Counted from the stretch's first letter, positions 37,801 to 45,710 are shown. The stretch is DNA of 63,790 nt from Azohydromonas caseinilytica (GCF_012927045.1 NZ_JABBFW010000030.1:1-63790), one strand, 5' to 3'. A program made the numbers and translations. The notes: generated from the letters alone by a model not told the origin.

Positions 37801-38303
37801 GCGGCCCAGTCCTCCAGCCAGTCGGCCCGGTAGACCTGGTACTGGTCGAACAGGTCGGCCAGGCGCTGCGCCAGCTGCAGGCGCCGGGCCACGTCACCGC
37901 CGTCCAGGAAGCGTGCCAGCGGCGCGAACTCGGCGCGCCCCAACTGGCCGGGGAGCAGGCGCATCAGGCGCCAAGTCAGTGGAATCTCGTCCAGCGGGGA
38001 CAGGGCGGGCACGGACTGGCGTCCCAGCACCTGCCGGTAACTGCGCCACAGGAAGCGCGCCGGCAGCTCCACCCGCGTCGCGGCGCACACGCCGCGCGAC
38101 TGGGCCAGCGCCATCTTCAGCCACTCGGCCACCCCGTTGCTCTGGACCAGGAACACCTCGGCCTCCAGCGGTGCCAGCGGCTGGCGCTGCAGCCAATCCA
38201 CCACCGCCTCCTTGAGCAATTCGAGCCGGTTGCCGTGCAACACCAGCAATCCTGTGCCGACTTCGGCGCCCATGAGGCCGACCTCCCCGTCCAGTTTCTT
38301 CAC
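34872..38303 (-). CDS. recC: Exodeoxyribonuclease V subunit gamma (RecC)
   Basis: The 1143-residue scaffold subunit of RecBCD recognises Chi. The N-terminal half resembles an inactivated SF1 helicase (VFLVQSNGVAEWLKMALAQ, PVARRVVVFGMSQLPMQMLQAL, DILVMVPDIDRFAPCI) and the C-terminal part includes LSRLAAFVKNPVSEYFMRRLG. It is the first gene of recC-recB-recD. The ATG at 38301-38303 puts the family N terminus within the first 20 residues. Confidence 0.95.
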   Translation of the reverse strand: MKKLDGEVGLMGAEVGTGLLVLHGNRLELLKEAVVDWLQRQPLAPLEAEVFLVQSNGVAEWLKMALAQSRGVCAATRVELPARFLWRSYRQVLGRQSVPALSPLDEIPLTWRLMRLLPGQLGRAEFAPLARFLDGGDVARRLQLAQRLADLFDQYQVYRADWLEDWAAGRDRLGRADGTSTELPEDQRWQPLLWRELLEELSEAERLVVRPAIHRRFLATLASGAAPRSPVARRVVVFGMSQLPMQMLQALSALSRHTQVLLAVVNPCQYHWADIIDGRELLQMQRRRFQHRADRDLAAVSLEEMHAHAHPLLAAWGRQGRDFVRQLDAFDAHALGQETALPRIDLFDSEPGTTLLARVQAAIRDLQPLAEHPRRPDELNLERDRSIVFHVAHSAQREVEVLHDELLHLLAEPPGGQPLRPRDILVMVPDIDRFAPCIRAVFGQYPPGDPRHIPFGIADQQQRGHVPLFVALEWLLRLPQQRCRLTEVRDLLDVPALARRFDITEEELPRIAQWLNGAGVRWGLDARHRAALGLEACGAQNTWIFGLRRMLLGYAAGDGAAWADIEAYGEIGGLEAAAAGSLAVLVDELHRWHERATSEATPAQWAERARELLDNFFEPVDEAERQQLALLQEALESWLEAVQAGGFEEEVPLEVLREGWLSGLDEPTLRRRFLDGGVTFCTLMPMRAIPFEVVCLLGMNDGDYPRRTHRADFDLMGLPGQRRPGDRSRRDDDRYLMLEALLSARQRLVVSWSGRSVRDNSEQPPSVLVSQLRDYLDAGWGQGLAKTLTTEHPLQPFSRRYFEAGGLRTWAREWRAAHHADTAAAGVEAPRFEVENQVLTLSRLAAFVKNPVSEYFMRRLGVNFDEGPPPGEDDEPFGINGLEAWVLISELLADAHRCAPEEIVRRAQRIQRSGRLPMNGIGARQRDALLAPAQWMHRRWLNLQREFAAVVPKETLAFEHEGVRLEDWLTELRNGASGPVQLKLSPSVLQKKGTARTDKLIDDWVRHLVASACGVALQGRIVSRDAVLALEPLPQDEAQQTLRTLLGLWRQGMEAPLPLACRTALAFVSDGKPQEVYEGGGFSPVTPEGAEPCLARLYPDFETLIADGQFEALAPQLYGPLEAWARGSVKVLEQGDGAEDGDD

Positions 38304-38632
38304 GCGCCGCCGGCCCCATACCGGCAGGCGGCGATTCTCGCAGCGCTCCCCGCCCGCGCCTGTGGCCGATGTCGCGTTTTGGCCTCAATTCCCCAAGCTC
38401 CACTCGGCCATGAGCCGTCAGGATTAGGTCGCGGCACAAGGCTCATTAACCCGAATTCAATTCAGGCCAGGACAAAGGCCCCAGTTTCCGCACCGATTCC
38501 CCGGCGGCCAGCCCGCCCGTGGCGCCAAGGCGTGATATGGCAGGCATGCGACCAAAAGCAAAAAGCCCCGCAGGGCGGGGCTTGGAGAGCGGCCGGTGTG
38601 GAGCCGCTTTGAATTCGGGTCCGAACCCGGGA
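38304..38632. other. Intergenic region recC-hns
   Basis: No gene is supported. The stretch carries the promoter side of recC, the terminator of the H-NS gene (38553-38583), and two small hairpins just after the H-NS stop, including CGGGT-TCGG-ACCCG read on the minus strand. Confidence 0.5.
38553..38583 (-). terminator. Rho-independent terminator of the H-NS gene
   Basis: On the minus strand a 9-bp perfect stem AAGCCCCGC/GCGGGGCTT (38563-38583, 3-nt loop) runs into TTTTGCTTTTGG, a good T-rich tail. Confidence 0.85.
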
Positions 38633-38953
38633 TCAGGCCTTGATGGACAGATCGTCCAGCGTCTTGCCGCTTTCCAGGGCTTCGGTCACCCATTTCGGCT
38701 TCAGGCCACGGCCGGTCCAGGTTTTGCCAGAAACCGGGTCACGATACTTGGGCGCCACGGTACCGGTCTTGCCGCCGGATTCACCCTTCTTGCCGCCGCC
38801 GCGCGTGCTGGTCAGATCCTCAATCGACAGATTGTTCTGCGCCATCAACTCTTTGATCGTGTTGATGGCTTCCGAACGGGAGTTGTCCTGCAGTTGCTTG
38901 ATCTGACGCTCGAGTTCTTCGCGCTGCTTGAGGAGGTCTTGAATGTTTGCCAT
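38633..38953 (-). CDS. hns: H-NS-family nucleoid protein
   Basis: The 106-residue protein has an N-terminal coiled coil (LLKQREELERQIKQLQDNS) for oligomerisation and the C-terminal DNA-binding region YRDPVSGKTWTGRGLKPKWV, the motif of betaproteobacterial H-NS proteins. It would silence AT-rich, often acquired DNA such as the sugar cassette near 57 kb. The ATG at 38951-38953 follows AGAAGG; the upstream extension is not conserved. It has its own terminator and is divergent from the SRAP gene. Confidence 0.93.
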   Translation of the reverse strand: MANIQDLLKQREELERQIKQLQDNSRSEAINTIKELMAQNNLSIEDLTSTRGGGKKGESGGKTGTVAPKYRDPVSGKTWTGRGLKPKWVTEALESGKTLDDLSIKA

Positions 38954-39083
38954 ACGCTTTGCACCTTCTGTGAATGTCTTGGACATTTCTGATCTATGGC
39001 GTGGCGCTTGAAGTGCGATACGGGCCGGGCCTTGGGCAACACCGGTATCTACTGCAAGCTCCCGCGGACCGGATAATGCCACA

Positions 39084-39764
39084 ATGTGCGCGAACTATGA
39101 ACCTCCGGCCCCAAAGAATTTTCAGGCCCATCTCGGAAGCGAGGAACCGCGCTTCAACTACACGAATGGGGCATATCCCGGTTCCCGGGCAGTGTTCATC
39201 ACTGCGGGCGAAGAGAATGAATCTGTTTTCTCGCGCTGGCCCGGCATCTTCGGACCGCCGCCGCCGTGGGTCCCGGACCGCAAGTCGGCCCGCTTCACCG
39301 ACAACGCCCGCTCGGAAACGGTGGATTCCAGGCCGAGTTTCAAAGCGGCCTGGAAGGCACGCCGGCGGTGCCTGATTCCCGCCCAGGCCCGGTTCGAACC
39401 CAAGTATGAATCGGGCCGTGCCGAGCGCTGGCGTATCGCCCGTGCCGATGGCCTGCCGTTCTGCATGGCGGGCATATGGGAGGAAGGCCACCATGACAGC
39501 ATTACTGTGTGGTCGTATTCCATGCTCACGATCAACGCAGATACCCATCCATTGATGCGGTACTTTCATAAGCCGGGAGAAGAAAAACGCTGCGTCGTGA
39601 TGGCGCCGCCTGCGCATTACCGGGATTTGCTGTGTGCCGATGCGCGCGGGGCCCGCATGTTGCTGCGGCCCTGGCCCGCCGACGGATTCACGGCAGCGCC
39701 CGCACCCTGGTCTTTACAAACAGTTGCCAAGGTGCAAACCGTACTGGCCTGTGACAGCCTTTGA
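39084..39764 (+). CDS. SRAP (YedK/HMCES-like) abasic-site protein
   Basis: The 226-residue SRAP-family protein has the catalytic Cys2 directly after Met (MCANYE), which becomes the N terminus and crosslinks to abasic sites in single-stranded DNA. Family segments are NARSETV, RRRCLIPAQARFEP and SMLTINADTHPLMRYF. The usual GFYEW is replaced by ARFEP and the HxRMP loop is YFHKP, so it belongs to a divergent branch. It is monocistronic and divergent from the H-NS gene. Confidence 0.82.
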   Translation: MCANYEPPAPKNFQAHLGSEEPRFNYTNGAYPGSRAVFITAGEENESVFSRWPGIFGPPPPWVPDRKSARFTDNARSETVDSRPSFKAAWKARRRCLIPAQARFEPKYESGRAERWRIARADGLPFCMAGIWEEGHHDSITVWSYSMLTINADTHPLMRYFHKPGEEKRCVVMAPPAHYRDLLCADARGARMLLRPWPADGFTAAPAPWSLQTVAKVQTVLACDSL

Positions 39765-40239
39765 AGGCGCCGTACCTACCCAACGCGGCGCCGCGCTCCT
39801 CGTGCAACCCTCGTCATGCCCAAGTTGGGGCGCATGTTAAGTCGCATAATTAGTAACAGACTGCAACTGCTGTTTGTAACATTGGCTTTGGCTTGGTGCA
39901 GAACGAGCACCGGGAACCGGCAGGGCAACACCAGGACGGGAGCGTGCATAAGTCACATCTTCTTCACATGACTTGAACCAAGCCGGACGCATCGACCAAT
40001 GAATTTGCCTTGAAGAGTTGATCTCTTCATTCAATGCTGATAGGCGCTGGGATGGAGTTATGTTTCATTGGACTCACACGCCGTCACACATTCCCAGGCA
40101 AGCCCGCATGAGTCCACGCCGGTGTTACCGATACTGCTTTGACAGAAGCGTACGGAGCTTATGAGCCTGGGAGTACACAGCGTCGCGTATTCGATGCCAG
40201 GCTGCCGTCGCAACCGGGGTTACGACGCAGAGGAAAACC
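39765..40239. other. AT-richer intergenic region with two hairpins
   Basis: No gene is recognised. Two inverted repeats stand out: AAGTCA/TGACTT (39950-39955 and 39970-39975) and TGAAGAG-TTGAT-CTCTTCA (40012-40030). Together with the lower GC content this looks like a regulatory leader for the RMF-like gene. Confidence 0.45.
40012..40030. repeat. Perfect 7-bp inverted repeat
   Basis: TGAAGAG and CTCTTCA flank the loop TTGAT; outer bases TGAAT (40001-40005) and ATTCA (40029-40033) extend the dyad loosely. It could be an operator or RNA hairpin. No T-run follows. Confidence 0.4.
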
Positions 40240-40467
40240 ATGCGGAGCATGGACAAGAGGGCTTGGACCGCCGGCTTTATGGCTGGCGGGGTTTTTGCAG
40301 CGCAATGTCCCTATGTACGGGGCTCGTTCGAAGCCTTGGATTGGTATGGCGGTTGGATCGAAGGAGCAGCAAATGCTCTGGGTCAGAGCCATGATGAACT
40401 CACTCCCGGTCATGGCGAACTGCCGTCCCTGGAGTACGCCGGGTTTACCCATATGCCGCTGCATTGA
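40240..40467 (+). CDS. Small RMF-like protein
   Basis: The 75-residue product resembles ribosome modulation factor: AWTAGFMAGGVFAAQCPY aligns with the GYxAGxxGxxxxxCPY region of RMF and LDWYGGWIEGAANA with its WLGGWREAMA. RMF dimerises 70S ribosomes in stationary phase. The Cys-Pro-Tyr and the WxGGW core are kept, but spacing differs and the C terminus (HDELTPGHGELPSLEY) is extra. AGAGGA lies 7 nt upstream of the ATG. A second start at 40249 is possible. The assignment rests on a short motif. Confidence 0.6.
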   Translation: MRSMDKRAWTAGFMAGGVFAAQCPYVRGSFEALDWYGGWIEGAANALGQSHDELTPGHGELPSLEYAGFTHMPLH

Positions 40468-40826
40468 AGCGGCCCCACCGTCCATCAAGTCCGCCAACCC
40501 CGGCCGGGTCGCTGTCCATACTGCGCTGCAACATTTCTGCTTTTGAACAGCCTGTTACGGTATGGCAGCGCATGTCGCCGAGCTGATATCTGGACGAGGA
40601 ATTGGGCAAACCGGTGCGGCACGGGCACGACACACCCGCCCCAGGGGCCAGAGGAATCGGGAGCAATTTGTGAAGATTTCCCGAAAACCGTATCACTGAT
40701 GGCGGCTGGCCAGGGACTGCAGATACGGCGCATGCCGTGTCCACGACCCAGGGCGTGGGACCGCCCATGGCCTGCAAGCCATAGGACCGCAGCAGCTTCC
40801 TCGAATTCCGTGTAGCGCGCCGGATA
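40468..40826. other. Region without recognisable gene
   Basis: Frames are open on both strands but short and not conserved, and third-position GC bias is weak. It lies directly downstream of the decayed oxidoreductase and may also be decaying sequence. Confidence 0.35.
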
Positions 40827-41320
40827 TCAGCGCAAGCGCCGGGGCGACAATGCGCCAAAGGCCAAACCTTCGGCGCACGGGAATTCCGGCATTGACTCGC
40901 CCGGTAACGGGCTGCGCGCAAAGGCGGCTGCATTAGGGGCGCTTGGCTGCCATACCCGCCTTGACCTGCACGCCGGAAAAAGCCTTCGCACTCGGTATCC
41001 CAGCAGATCACCCTGTTGCCATCGGACAAGAAAGAAGGCAGTCCGACCCAGGTACCGGGCGGGCGGCGGATTTCCAGCGTGGTGGCTTCGGCGGTGCGGT
41101 GAATTCCCGGCGCAATGCCCGGCTCTTACGGCCGTACGTCATGCGGCGCTACAGGAGCGGCATTGGCCGGCGAACCCGGCAGCACTGCGGCATCGGGTTT
41201 GAAACAGAAACTGTCGCCCATACTCACCACCGTCAGTCAGCCCGAAATGTTCGCGCCGGGCGGTGCGGTACGGCCGTGGTCCCACACCGCGCTTCTGAAG
41301 CCGGTTCCCGAAACGCCTTG
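40827..41320 (-). pseudogene. Decayed FAD-dependent oxidoreductase (DAO family), C-terminal part
   Basis: Reading the minus strand from about 41320, the C-terminal half of a D-amino-acid-oxidase-type FAD enzyme can be followed: SMGDSFCFKPDAAVLPGSPAN, APHDVRP, ATTLEIRRPPGTWVGLPSF, SDGNRVICWDTECEGFFRRA, GQGGYG, then NAAAFARSPLPGE and ALSPRRLR before a stop at 40827-40829. It is broken by a TGA at 41237-41239 (probably a Trp codon), a TAA at 41126-41128 and a frameshift near 40935. The FAD-binding N-terminal half is absent. This is a relic of a once intact gene. Confidence 0.7.
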
Positions 41321-41430
41321 AAAACCGGCTCGGGGTCGCTATGCTGTGTTTTCATACAGTTCTTCGCGTAGCGTCGCGCATTCGGGCCGGTACGGCGCTA
41401 CGGTTCACCCCAAGCCCGAAAGGACGCGTG

Positions 41431-41907
41431 ATGGCAAATCCGGTCAAGAAGATCCCCGATGGCTACACGGCCGTGACGCCCTACCTGACGATCCGGGGCG
41501 CCGCCCGGGCCATCGAGTTCTACAAGCAGGCTTTCGGCGCGGAGGAGGTGATGCGCCTGGCCTCGCCCGACGGCCGCGTGATGCACGCCGAGATCCACAT
41601 CGGCGGCGCCGTGCTCATGCTTCACGACGAGGCGCCGCAGTGCCAGGCCTTCAGCCCGCAGACCCTGGGCGGCTCGCCCTGCAGCGTCATACTGTACGTG
41701 GAGGACGTGGATGCCGTGGTGAAGCGGGCGGTCGAGGCCGGCGCGACGCTGACCATGGAAGTGGCGGACCAGTTCTATGGCGACCGCGCGGGCGCGCTGC
41801 GCGACCCCTTCGGCCACCGGTGGCATGTGGCCACGCATGTACGCGACGTGCCGGAAGAAGAAATCCGCGGCTGCGTGGCCCGGATGTTCGAAACGGCCCA
41901 GACCTGA
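41431..41907 (+). CDS. VOC-superfamily protein (PhnB/glyoxalase-like)
   Basis: The 158-residue protein has two betaalphabetabetabeta modules: YTAVTPYLTIRGAARAIEFYKQAFGAEEV and VILYVEDVDAVVKRAVEAGATL, with DRAGALRDPFGHRWHVATH at the end. It belongs to the PhnB-like branch of the vicinal-oxygen-chelate family, whose members bind metal or aromatic ligands. The substrate is unknown. The start at 41431 follows AAAGGA. Confidence 0.85.
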   Translation: MANPVKKIPDGYTAVTPYLTIRGAARAIEFYKQAFGAEEVMRLASPDGRVMHAEIHIGGAVLMLHDEAPQCQAFSPQTLGGSPCSVILYVEDVDAVVKRAVEAGATLTMEVADQFYGDRAGALRDPFGHRWHVATHVRDVPEEEIRGCVARMFETAQT

Positions 41908-42036
41908 AGGCGGCACGCTTGCCGGCGCGAACACGTGGACACACTTTGCGCCCGATGGCATCACCCGCGGGCGCTGGCACGGGCCATGGTGCAGGGCCGC
42001 GCCGACGTGGCGCGCCAAGCGACGGGAGAAGAGGGC

Positions 42037-42510
42037 GTGCGACTCGAAGGTTCCTGCCACTGCCAGGCCGTGCACTTCTCGGTGGAGTCGCACGAGCCGG
42101 TGCCCTTCATGCGCTGCTACTGCTCCATCTGCCGCAAGACGGCCGGCACGGGCGGCTTCGCCATCAACCTCGGCGCCGACCACCGCACGCTGCAGGTGCG
42201 CGGGCACGAGCATGTGTGCGTCTACCGCGCGCTGATGGAAGACGGCAGCCGCAGCAGCGGCGAGCGCCATTTCTGCAGCCTCTGCGGCACGGCCCTGTGG
42301 CTGTGGGACCCGACCTGGCCCGAGCTCGTGCACCCGCATGCCGGCGCCATCGACACCCCGTTGCCCGAGGCGCCGCACAGTACCCACATCATGCTGGGCT
42401 CCAAGCCAACCTGGGTCGAGGCCCATGTGCGCCCCGGCGACCAGCGCTTCGACGCCTATCCGGACGAGTCGCTGGCGCAATGGCACCGCCGCCATGGCCT
42501 CGCGCGCTGA
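42037..42510 (+). CDS. GFA-family zinc protein
   Basis: The 157-residue protein has the zinc pattern of the GFA (glutathione-dependent formaldehyde-activating-like) family: CHCQAV near residue 8, CYCSICRK near 29, and CSLCGTALW near 83. The GTG at 42037 is chosen because it leaves the first Cys motif near the N terminus and follows GGGAGAAGAGG; the upstream ATG at 41935 would add unconserved residues. Most GFA proteins are not true formaldehyde enzymes, so the function is open. Confidence 0.82.
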   Translation: MRLEGSCHCQAVHFSVESHEPVPFMRCYCSICRKTAGTGGFAINLGADHRTLQVRGHEHVCVYRALMEDGSRSSGERHFCSLCGTALWLWDPTWPELVHPHAGAIDTPLPEAPHSTHIMLGSKPTWVEAHVRPGDQRFDAYPDESLAQWHRRHGLAR

Positions 42511-42608
42511 GCGCAACCGGCACGACCGCCGCGTGGCCGTCCCCGGCGGCTGCGGCGGGGGGCGAGAGGGCCCGGGCACAATGGCCCGGCAACCCTGAAA
42601 GGTTTCCC

Positions 42609-43481
42609 ATGCAACAGCTCTCGCCCGCCGGCCGGCAGGCTCTTGACGACATCGCCCGCCGCCACGGTTTCAGCAGCGAGGCGGTGACGTCCATGCTCTG
42701 GGCCGTGGTCCAGGGACACGGCAGCATGGCGCAGTTCGGCCATCCCGAGTTCGGCGGCGCTGGGCAGTGGATGCGTGGCGGCATGACCATGGTGTCGGAC
42801 ATGTTCAACAACGCCCTCAAGGCACGCGTGGACGGCCTGTGCAGCGAGCTCGCCGCGCTGGTCGCCAGCCAGCCCGAGCTGCTGCAGGGCGGCAGCTTCC
42901 AGTCGCAGAGCCAGGGCGGCAGCGGTGGCCACGAGCAGCAGCAGTCGTCATGGAGCCACGCCCAGCCGCCCGCCGGCGCGGTGCAGTCCGGCACGGCGAG
43001 TCTGTTCATTCCGGCCTCGGGCGGCGACTGGTGGGGGCCGAGCCTGCGCTGGCCCGACAGCACCGGGTCGCAGAACGGCGTGCGCTACGCCTACTTCGCG
43101 CAGGCACGGCGGCTGGCCATCGAGGTGCACGGCCGCGTCACGATCTACGACACGCTGGACCACCACATCGGCGGCTTCTCGCAGCAGCAGTCCGGCAGCG
43201 GCTCATTGAGCTTCACCAGCCAGTACGGGCTGGTGGACGTGGCCAGCCTGCCTGTGGTGTCGATCGACGGGCAGCCGCCCGCCGGCACCGCGGCACCCGT
43301 GGCGGCAGCGGTGCCGCCGACGTCCAGTACACCAGCGGTGCCGCCCACGGCGACGCCGGGCGGCCCGCAGGGGTTGGACGTGTTCGCTGCCATCGACAAG
43401 CTCGCTGAGCTGCACGCCCGCGGTGTCCTGACGGCCGAGGAGTTCTCGGCCAAGAAGGCCGAGCTGCTGAGCCGGCTCTGA
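42609..43481 (+). CDS. SHOCT-domain protein of unknown function
   Basis: The 290-residue protein begins with SPAGRQALDDIARRHGFSSEAVTSML, has a low-complexity Gln/Ser/Gly linker (residues 98-120), a central beta-rich region (YFAQARRLAIEVHGRVTIYDTLDHHIGG), a Pro/Ala linker and a C-terminal SHOCT motif (DKLAELHARGVLTAEEFSAKKAELL). SHOCT domains are short tail modules on many unrelated proteins. A GCCCGCC/GGCGGGC hairpin follows at 43492-43509. Confidence 0.78.
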   Translation: MQQLSPAGRQALDDIARRHGFSSEAVTSMLWAVVQGHGSMAQFGHPEFGGAGQWMRGGMTMVSDMFNNALKARVDGLCSELAALVASQPELLQGGSFQSQSQGGSGGHEQQQSSWSHAQPPAGAVQSGTASLFIPASGGDWWGPSLRWPDSTGSQNGVRYAYFAQARRLAIEVHGRVTIYDTLDHHIGGFSQQQSGSGSLSFTSQYGLVDVASLPVVSIDGQPPAGTAAPVAAAVPPTSSTPAVPPTATPGGPQGLDVFAAIDKLAELHARGVLTAEEFSAKKAELLSRL

Positions 43482-43491
43482 AAACGGCAGA

Positions 43492-43509
43492 GCCCGCCGG
43501 ATGGCGGGC
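43492..43509. terminator. GC-rich hairpin between convergent genes
   Basis: A 7-bp stem GCCCGCC/GGCGGGC with loop GGAT lies between the SHOCT gene (plus) and the FKBP gene (minus). On the minus strand it is followed by GCCGTTTTC, so it may end transcripts from either side. Confidence 0.45.
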
Positions 43510-43631
43510 CCTGGAGAAGAAGGCCGTGGTGATCAGCTGCGGTGCGGAACCAGCGGCCGCGGCCTCACGCAAGGTCGTTCGCACACGCTGTGCGCTTCAA
43601 TGTCAGTTATGTCAACAAGGTGATTTTCGCG

Positions 43632-44042
43632 TCAACGCGCGGCCACGGCCAGGAGCTCGACCTCGAAGGTCAGCGTGCTGTTGCCCGGGATGACGCCGGG
43701 AATGCCGCGGGCGCCATAGGCGGTGTCGGCCGGACAGGTCAGCTTGGCCTTGCCGCCGACCTTCATGTGCTGCAGCCCCTCGGTCCAGCAGGGAATGACG
43801 CGGTTGAGCGGGAACGTGGCGGGCTGGCCACGCTTGTGGGAGCTGTCGAACTCCTTGCCGTCGGCCAGCGTGCCGCGGTAGTGCACCTGCACCGTGCTGG
43901 ACGCGGCGGGCTGCGCGCCCTGGCCCTTGGTGCTGTGCTCGATCACCACCCCGGAAGGCAGCTTCTCGGTGTCGGATTGGGCCAGGGCGTGCTGGGCGCC
44001 GGCAAGCAGCAGCGCGGCGCAGACGAAGAGATGTCGTTTCAT
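43632..44042 (-). CDS. FKBP-type peptidyl-prolyl isomerase, exported
   Basis: The 136-residue protein has a Sec signal peptide (MKRHLFVCAALLLAGAQHALA) followed by one FKBP domain: VQVHYRGTLADGKEFDSSH, FPLNRVIPCWTEGLQHMKVGGKAKLTCP, AYGARGIPGVIPGNSTLTFEVELL. It would help folding of envelope proteins in the periplasm. The ATG at 44040-44042 starts the signal peptide. Confidence 0.92.
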   Translation of the reverse strand: MKRHLFVCAALLLAGAQHALAQSDTEKLPSGVVIEHSTKGQGAQPAASSTVQVHYRGTLADGKEFDSSHKRGQPATFPLNRVIPCWTEGLQHMKVGGKAKLTCPADTAYGARGIPGVIPGNSTLTFEVELLAVAAR

Positions 44043-44205
44043 GAAGAAAAAGGGCCTGGAAGGTTGCGCAAGCCGCGCAGTGTCGCCGCTTTCGTCCCCG
44101 GTGGCCCTGCGGTCGCGGACCGGGTCGCGGCGGGATGAAAGGCTGAAGTGGTTGAGCCGGCAACCGCGCGGCGGCTTCCGGCCGTTCAGCCCTGGCATCC
44201 CGGGT

Positions 44206-44517
44206 TCAGGCGTGCCCGGGAGCGTAGGAAAAGCCGCCGCCGCGCTCCTGCTCCAGCCGCGTTTCCTCCATCAGGTCTTCCTGCACCGGATCGGGCGCGC
44301 CGCCGCGCTTGAGATGTTCCTGGTACCACGCCGAGATGAGCGCGCAGATGATGGGATCCGGGCCCTTGACCAGTTCTTCCATGTCGAAGCCGCTGGCCTG
44401 GCAGATGGCTTCGATGGGCTGCGTGTCGAAGATCACGGAGCCGTCGCGAATGTCCCGCGACAGGCGCAGGTCTTCGAAGTTGACGCCGTCGGGAATGGTT
44501 GCCTGCAAATGGATCAA
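44206..44517 (-). CDS. Hypothetical protein
   Basis: The 103-residue acidic product has no recognised domain. It starts MIHLQATIPDGVNFEDLRLSRD and has an ordered, probably helical core (IEAICQASGFDMEELVKG). Strong codon bias supports it. A GGAGG-containing leader precedes the ATG at 44515-44517. Confidence 0.65.
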   Translation of the reverse strand: MIHLQATIPDGVNFEDLRLSRDIRDGSVIFDTQPIEAICQASGFDMEELVKGPDPIICALISAWYQEHLKRGGAPDPVQEDLMEETRLEQERGGGFSYAPGHA

Positions 44518-44667
44518 GCTGCCTCCTCTGGAGCCCGCGAAGGGAGTGAAGTCATTGTGACCGGTTTACAAGGCGCCGGCCGCTCAGCCGGCCCTCACCC
44601 CTAGCAGCCGGCGGGCCCGGGGGACTCCTCCGGGCGCCTGGTGCGGAAAACGGCAGGTCCGGGCGCT

Positions 44668-44982
44668 TCAGCCCCGGATTTCCCGCACCTCGACATCCAC
44701 CACCTCGCCCGCGCCGGATGCGGCCCGGCCCGGCCGACTCCCCCCAGCGGGCCGGAATCCTCCCCGCTGCGGCCAGGCGAAGCGCAGTCCCCCGCGCTCC
44801 AGGCGCCGCCGTGCCACCAGCGCCACCACCAGCAGCACACCGGCGGCAGCCAGTCCGGCCAGCAGCGTGAAGACCATCGCCGCCAGGCCCACCAGTCCGA
44901 AGGCCACGCGCCGCAGGGCCGCGGCCACCGTTGCAAGGACGCGCTCCACCGTGGTGCCGCGCGCCGAGTGAGGAAGATGCAT
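44668..44982 (-). CDS. Small hypothetical membrane protein
   Basis: The 104-residue product has two adjoining hydrophobic segments (residues 18-62, FGLVGLAAMVFTLLAGLAAA and VLLVVALVARRR) and a Gly/Arg-rich tail ending in EVVDVEVREIRG. No family is recognised. It lies between the BI-1 gene and unknowns on the same strand. Confidence 0.55.
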   Translation of the reverse strand: MHLPHSARGTTVERVLATVAAALRRVAFGLVGLAAMVFTLLAGLAAAGVLLVVALVARRRLERGGLRFAWPQRGGFRPAGGSRPGRAASGAGEVVDVEVREIRG

Positions 44983-45011
44983 CAGCTTTCTTTTGTCTTT
45001 CGCGAGAGGGT

Positions 45012-45710
45012 TCAGTCGTCGTTGCCGCCGAAAATGCCCAGCAGCGCCAGCAGCGACTGGAACACGTTGAACAGGCTCAGGTACACGCCCAGCGTGGCCG
45101 TGATGTAGTTGGTCTCCAGGCCGTCCTGCACGCGCTTGAGGTCATGCAGGATGAAGGCCGAGAAGATGCCGATGGCCAGCACCGACAGCGTGATCATCAG
45201 CGCGCTGGACTGCAGGAAGACGTTGGCGATGCCCGCCACCATCAGCATCACCACGCCGACGAACAGCCACTTGCCCATCGACGTCAGGTCGCGCTTGATG
45301 ACCGTGGACAGCATCGCCATGCCCAGGAAGATGCCGCCCGTGCCGGCAAACGCCGTCATCACCAGGCTGGCGCCGTTGGACAGGCCCAGCACCGTGCCCA
45401 CCAGGCGCGACAGCATCAGGCCCATGAAGAAGGTGAAGGCCAGCAGCACCGGCACGCCGGCCGCGGAGTCCTTGGTCTTCTCGATGGCGAACATGAAGCC
45501 GAACGCGCCGGCGAGGAACACCACCAACCCCACCATGGGCGACATGGCGCTGCTCAACCCGGTGGCGACGCCCAGCCAGGCGCCGGCCACCGTGGGCACC
45601 ATCGACAGCGCAAGCAGCCAGTAGGTGTTGCGCAGCACGCGCTGCTGCCGCGCAGCCAGGCCCGGCGCACCAGCGCCACGGGCGGTCATGTCGATTTGCT
45701 GAAGATTCAT
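45012..45710 (-). CDS. Bax inhibitor-1/YccA-family membrane protein
   Basis: The 232-residue protein has seven predicted membrane helices and the family features VLRNTYWLLALSMVPTVAGAW, GTGGIFLGMAMLS and the C-terminal FILHDLKRVQDG with ATLGVYLSLFNVFQSLL. Bacterial members modulate FtsH (YccA) or leak calcium. The ATG at 45708-45710 precedes a normal cytoplasmic N terminus. It is monocistronic. Confidence 0.93.
   Translation of the reverse strand: MNLQQIDMTARGAGAPGLAARQQRVLRNTYWLLALSMVPTVAGAWLGVATGLSSAMSPMVGLVVFLAGAFGFMFAIEKTKDSAAGVPVLLAFTFFMGLMLSRLVGTVLGLSNGASLVMTAFAGTGGIFLGMAMLSTVIKRDLTSMGKWLFVGVVMLMVAGIANVFLQSSALMITLSVLAIGIFSAFILHDLKRVQDGLETNYITATLGVYLSLFNVFQSLLALLGIFGGNDD

Noticed and set aside
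34803-38612. 1269-codon open frame opposite recC
   Set aside because: Antisense of a well-supported recC; composition is typical of a shadow frame.
39391-39405. tRNA-like GGTTCGAACCC
   Set aside because: It is inside the SRAP coding region and no cloverleaf can be drawn around it. No tRNA, rRNA or tmRNA was found in the window.
40445-41029. 194-codon minus-strand frame as an intact gene
   Set aside because: Its first part is the oxidoreductase relic and the rest is out-of-frame sequence after the frameshift.
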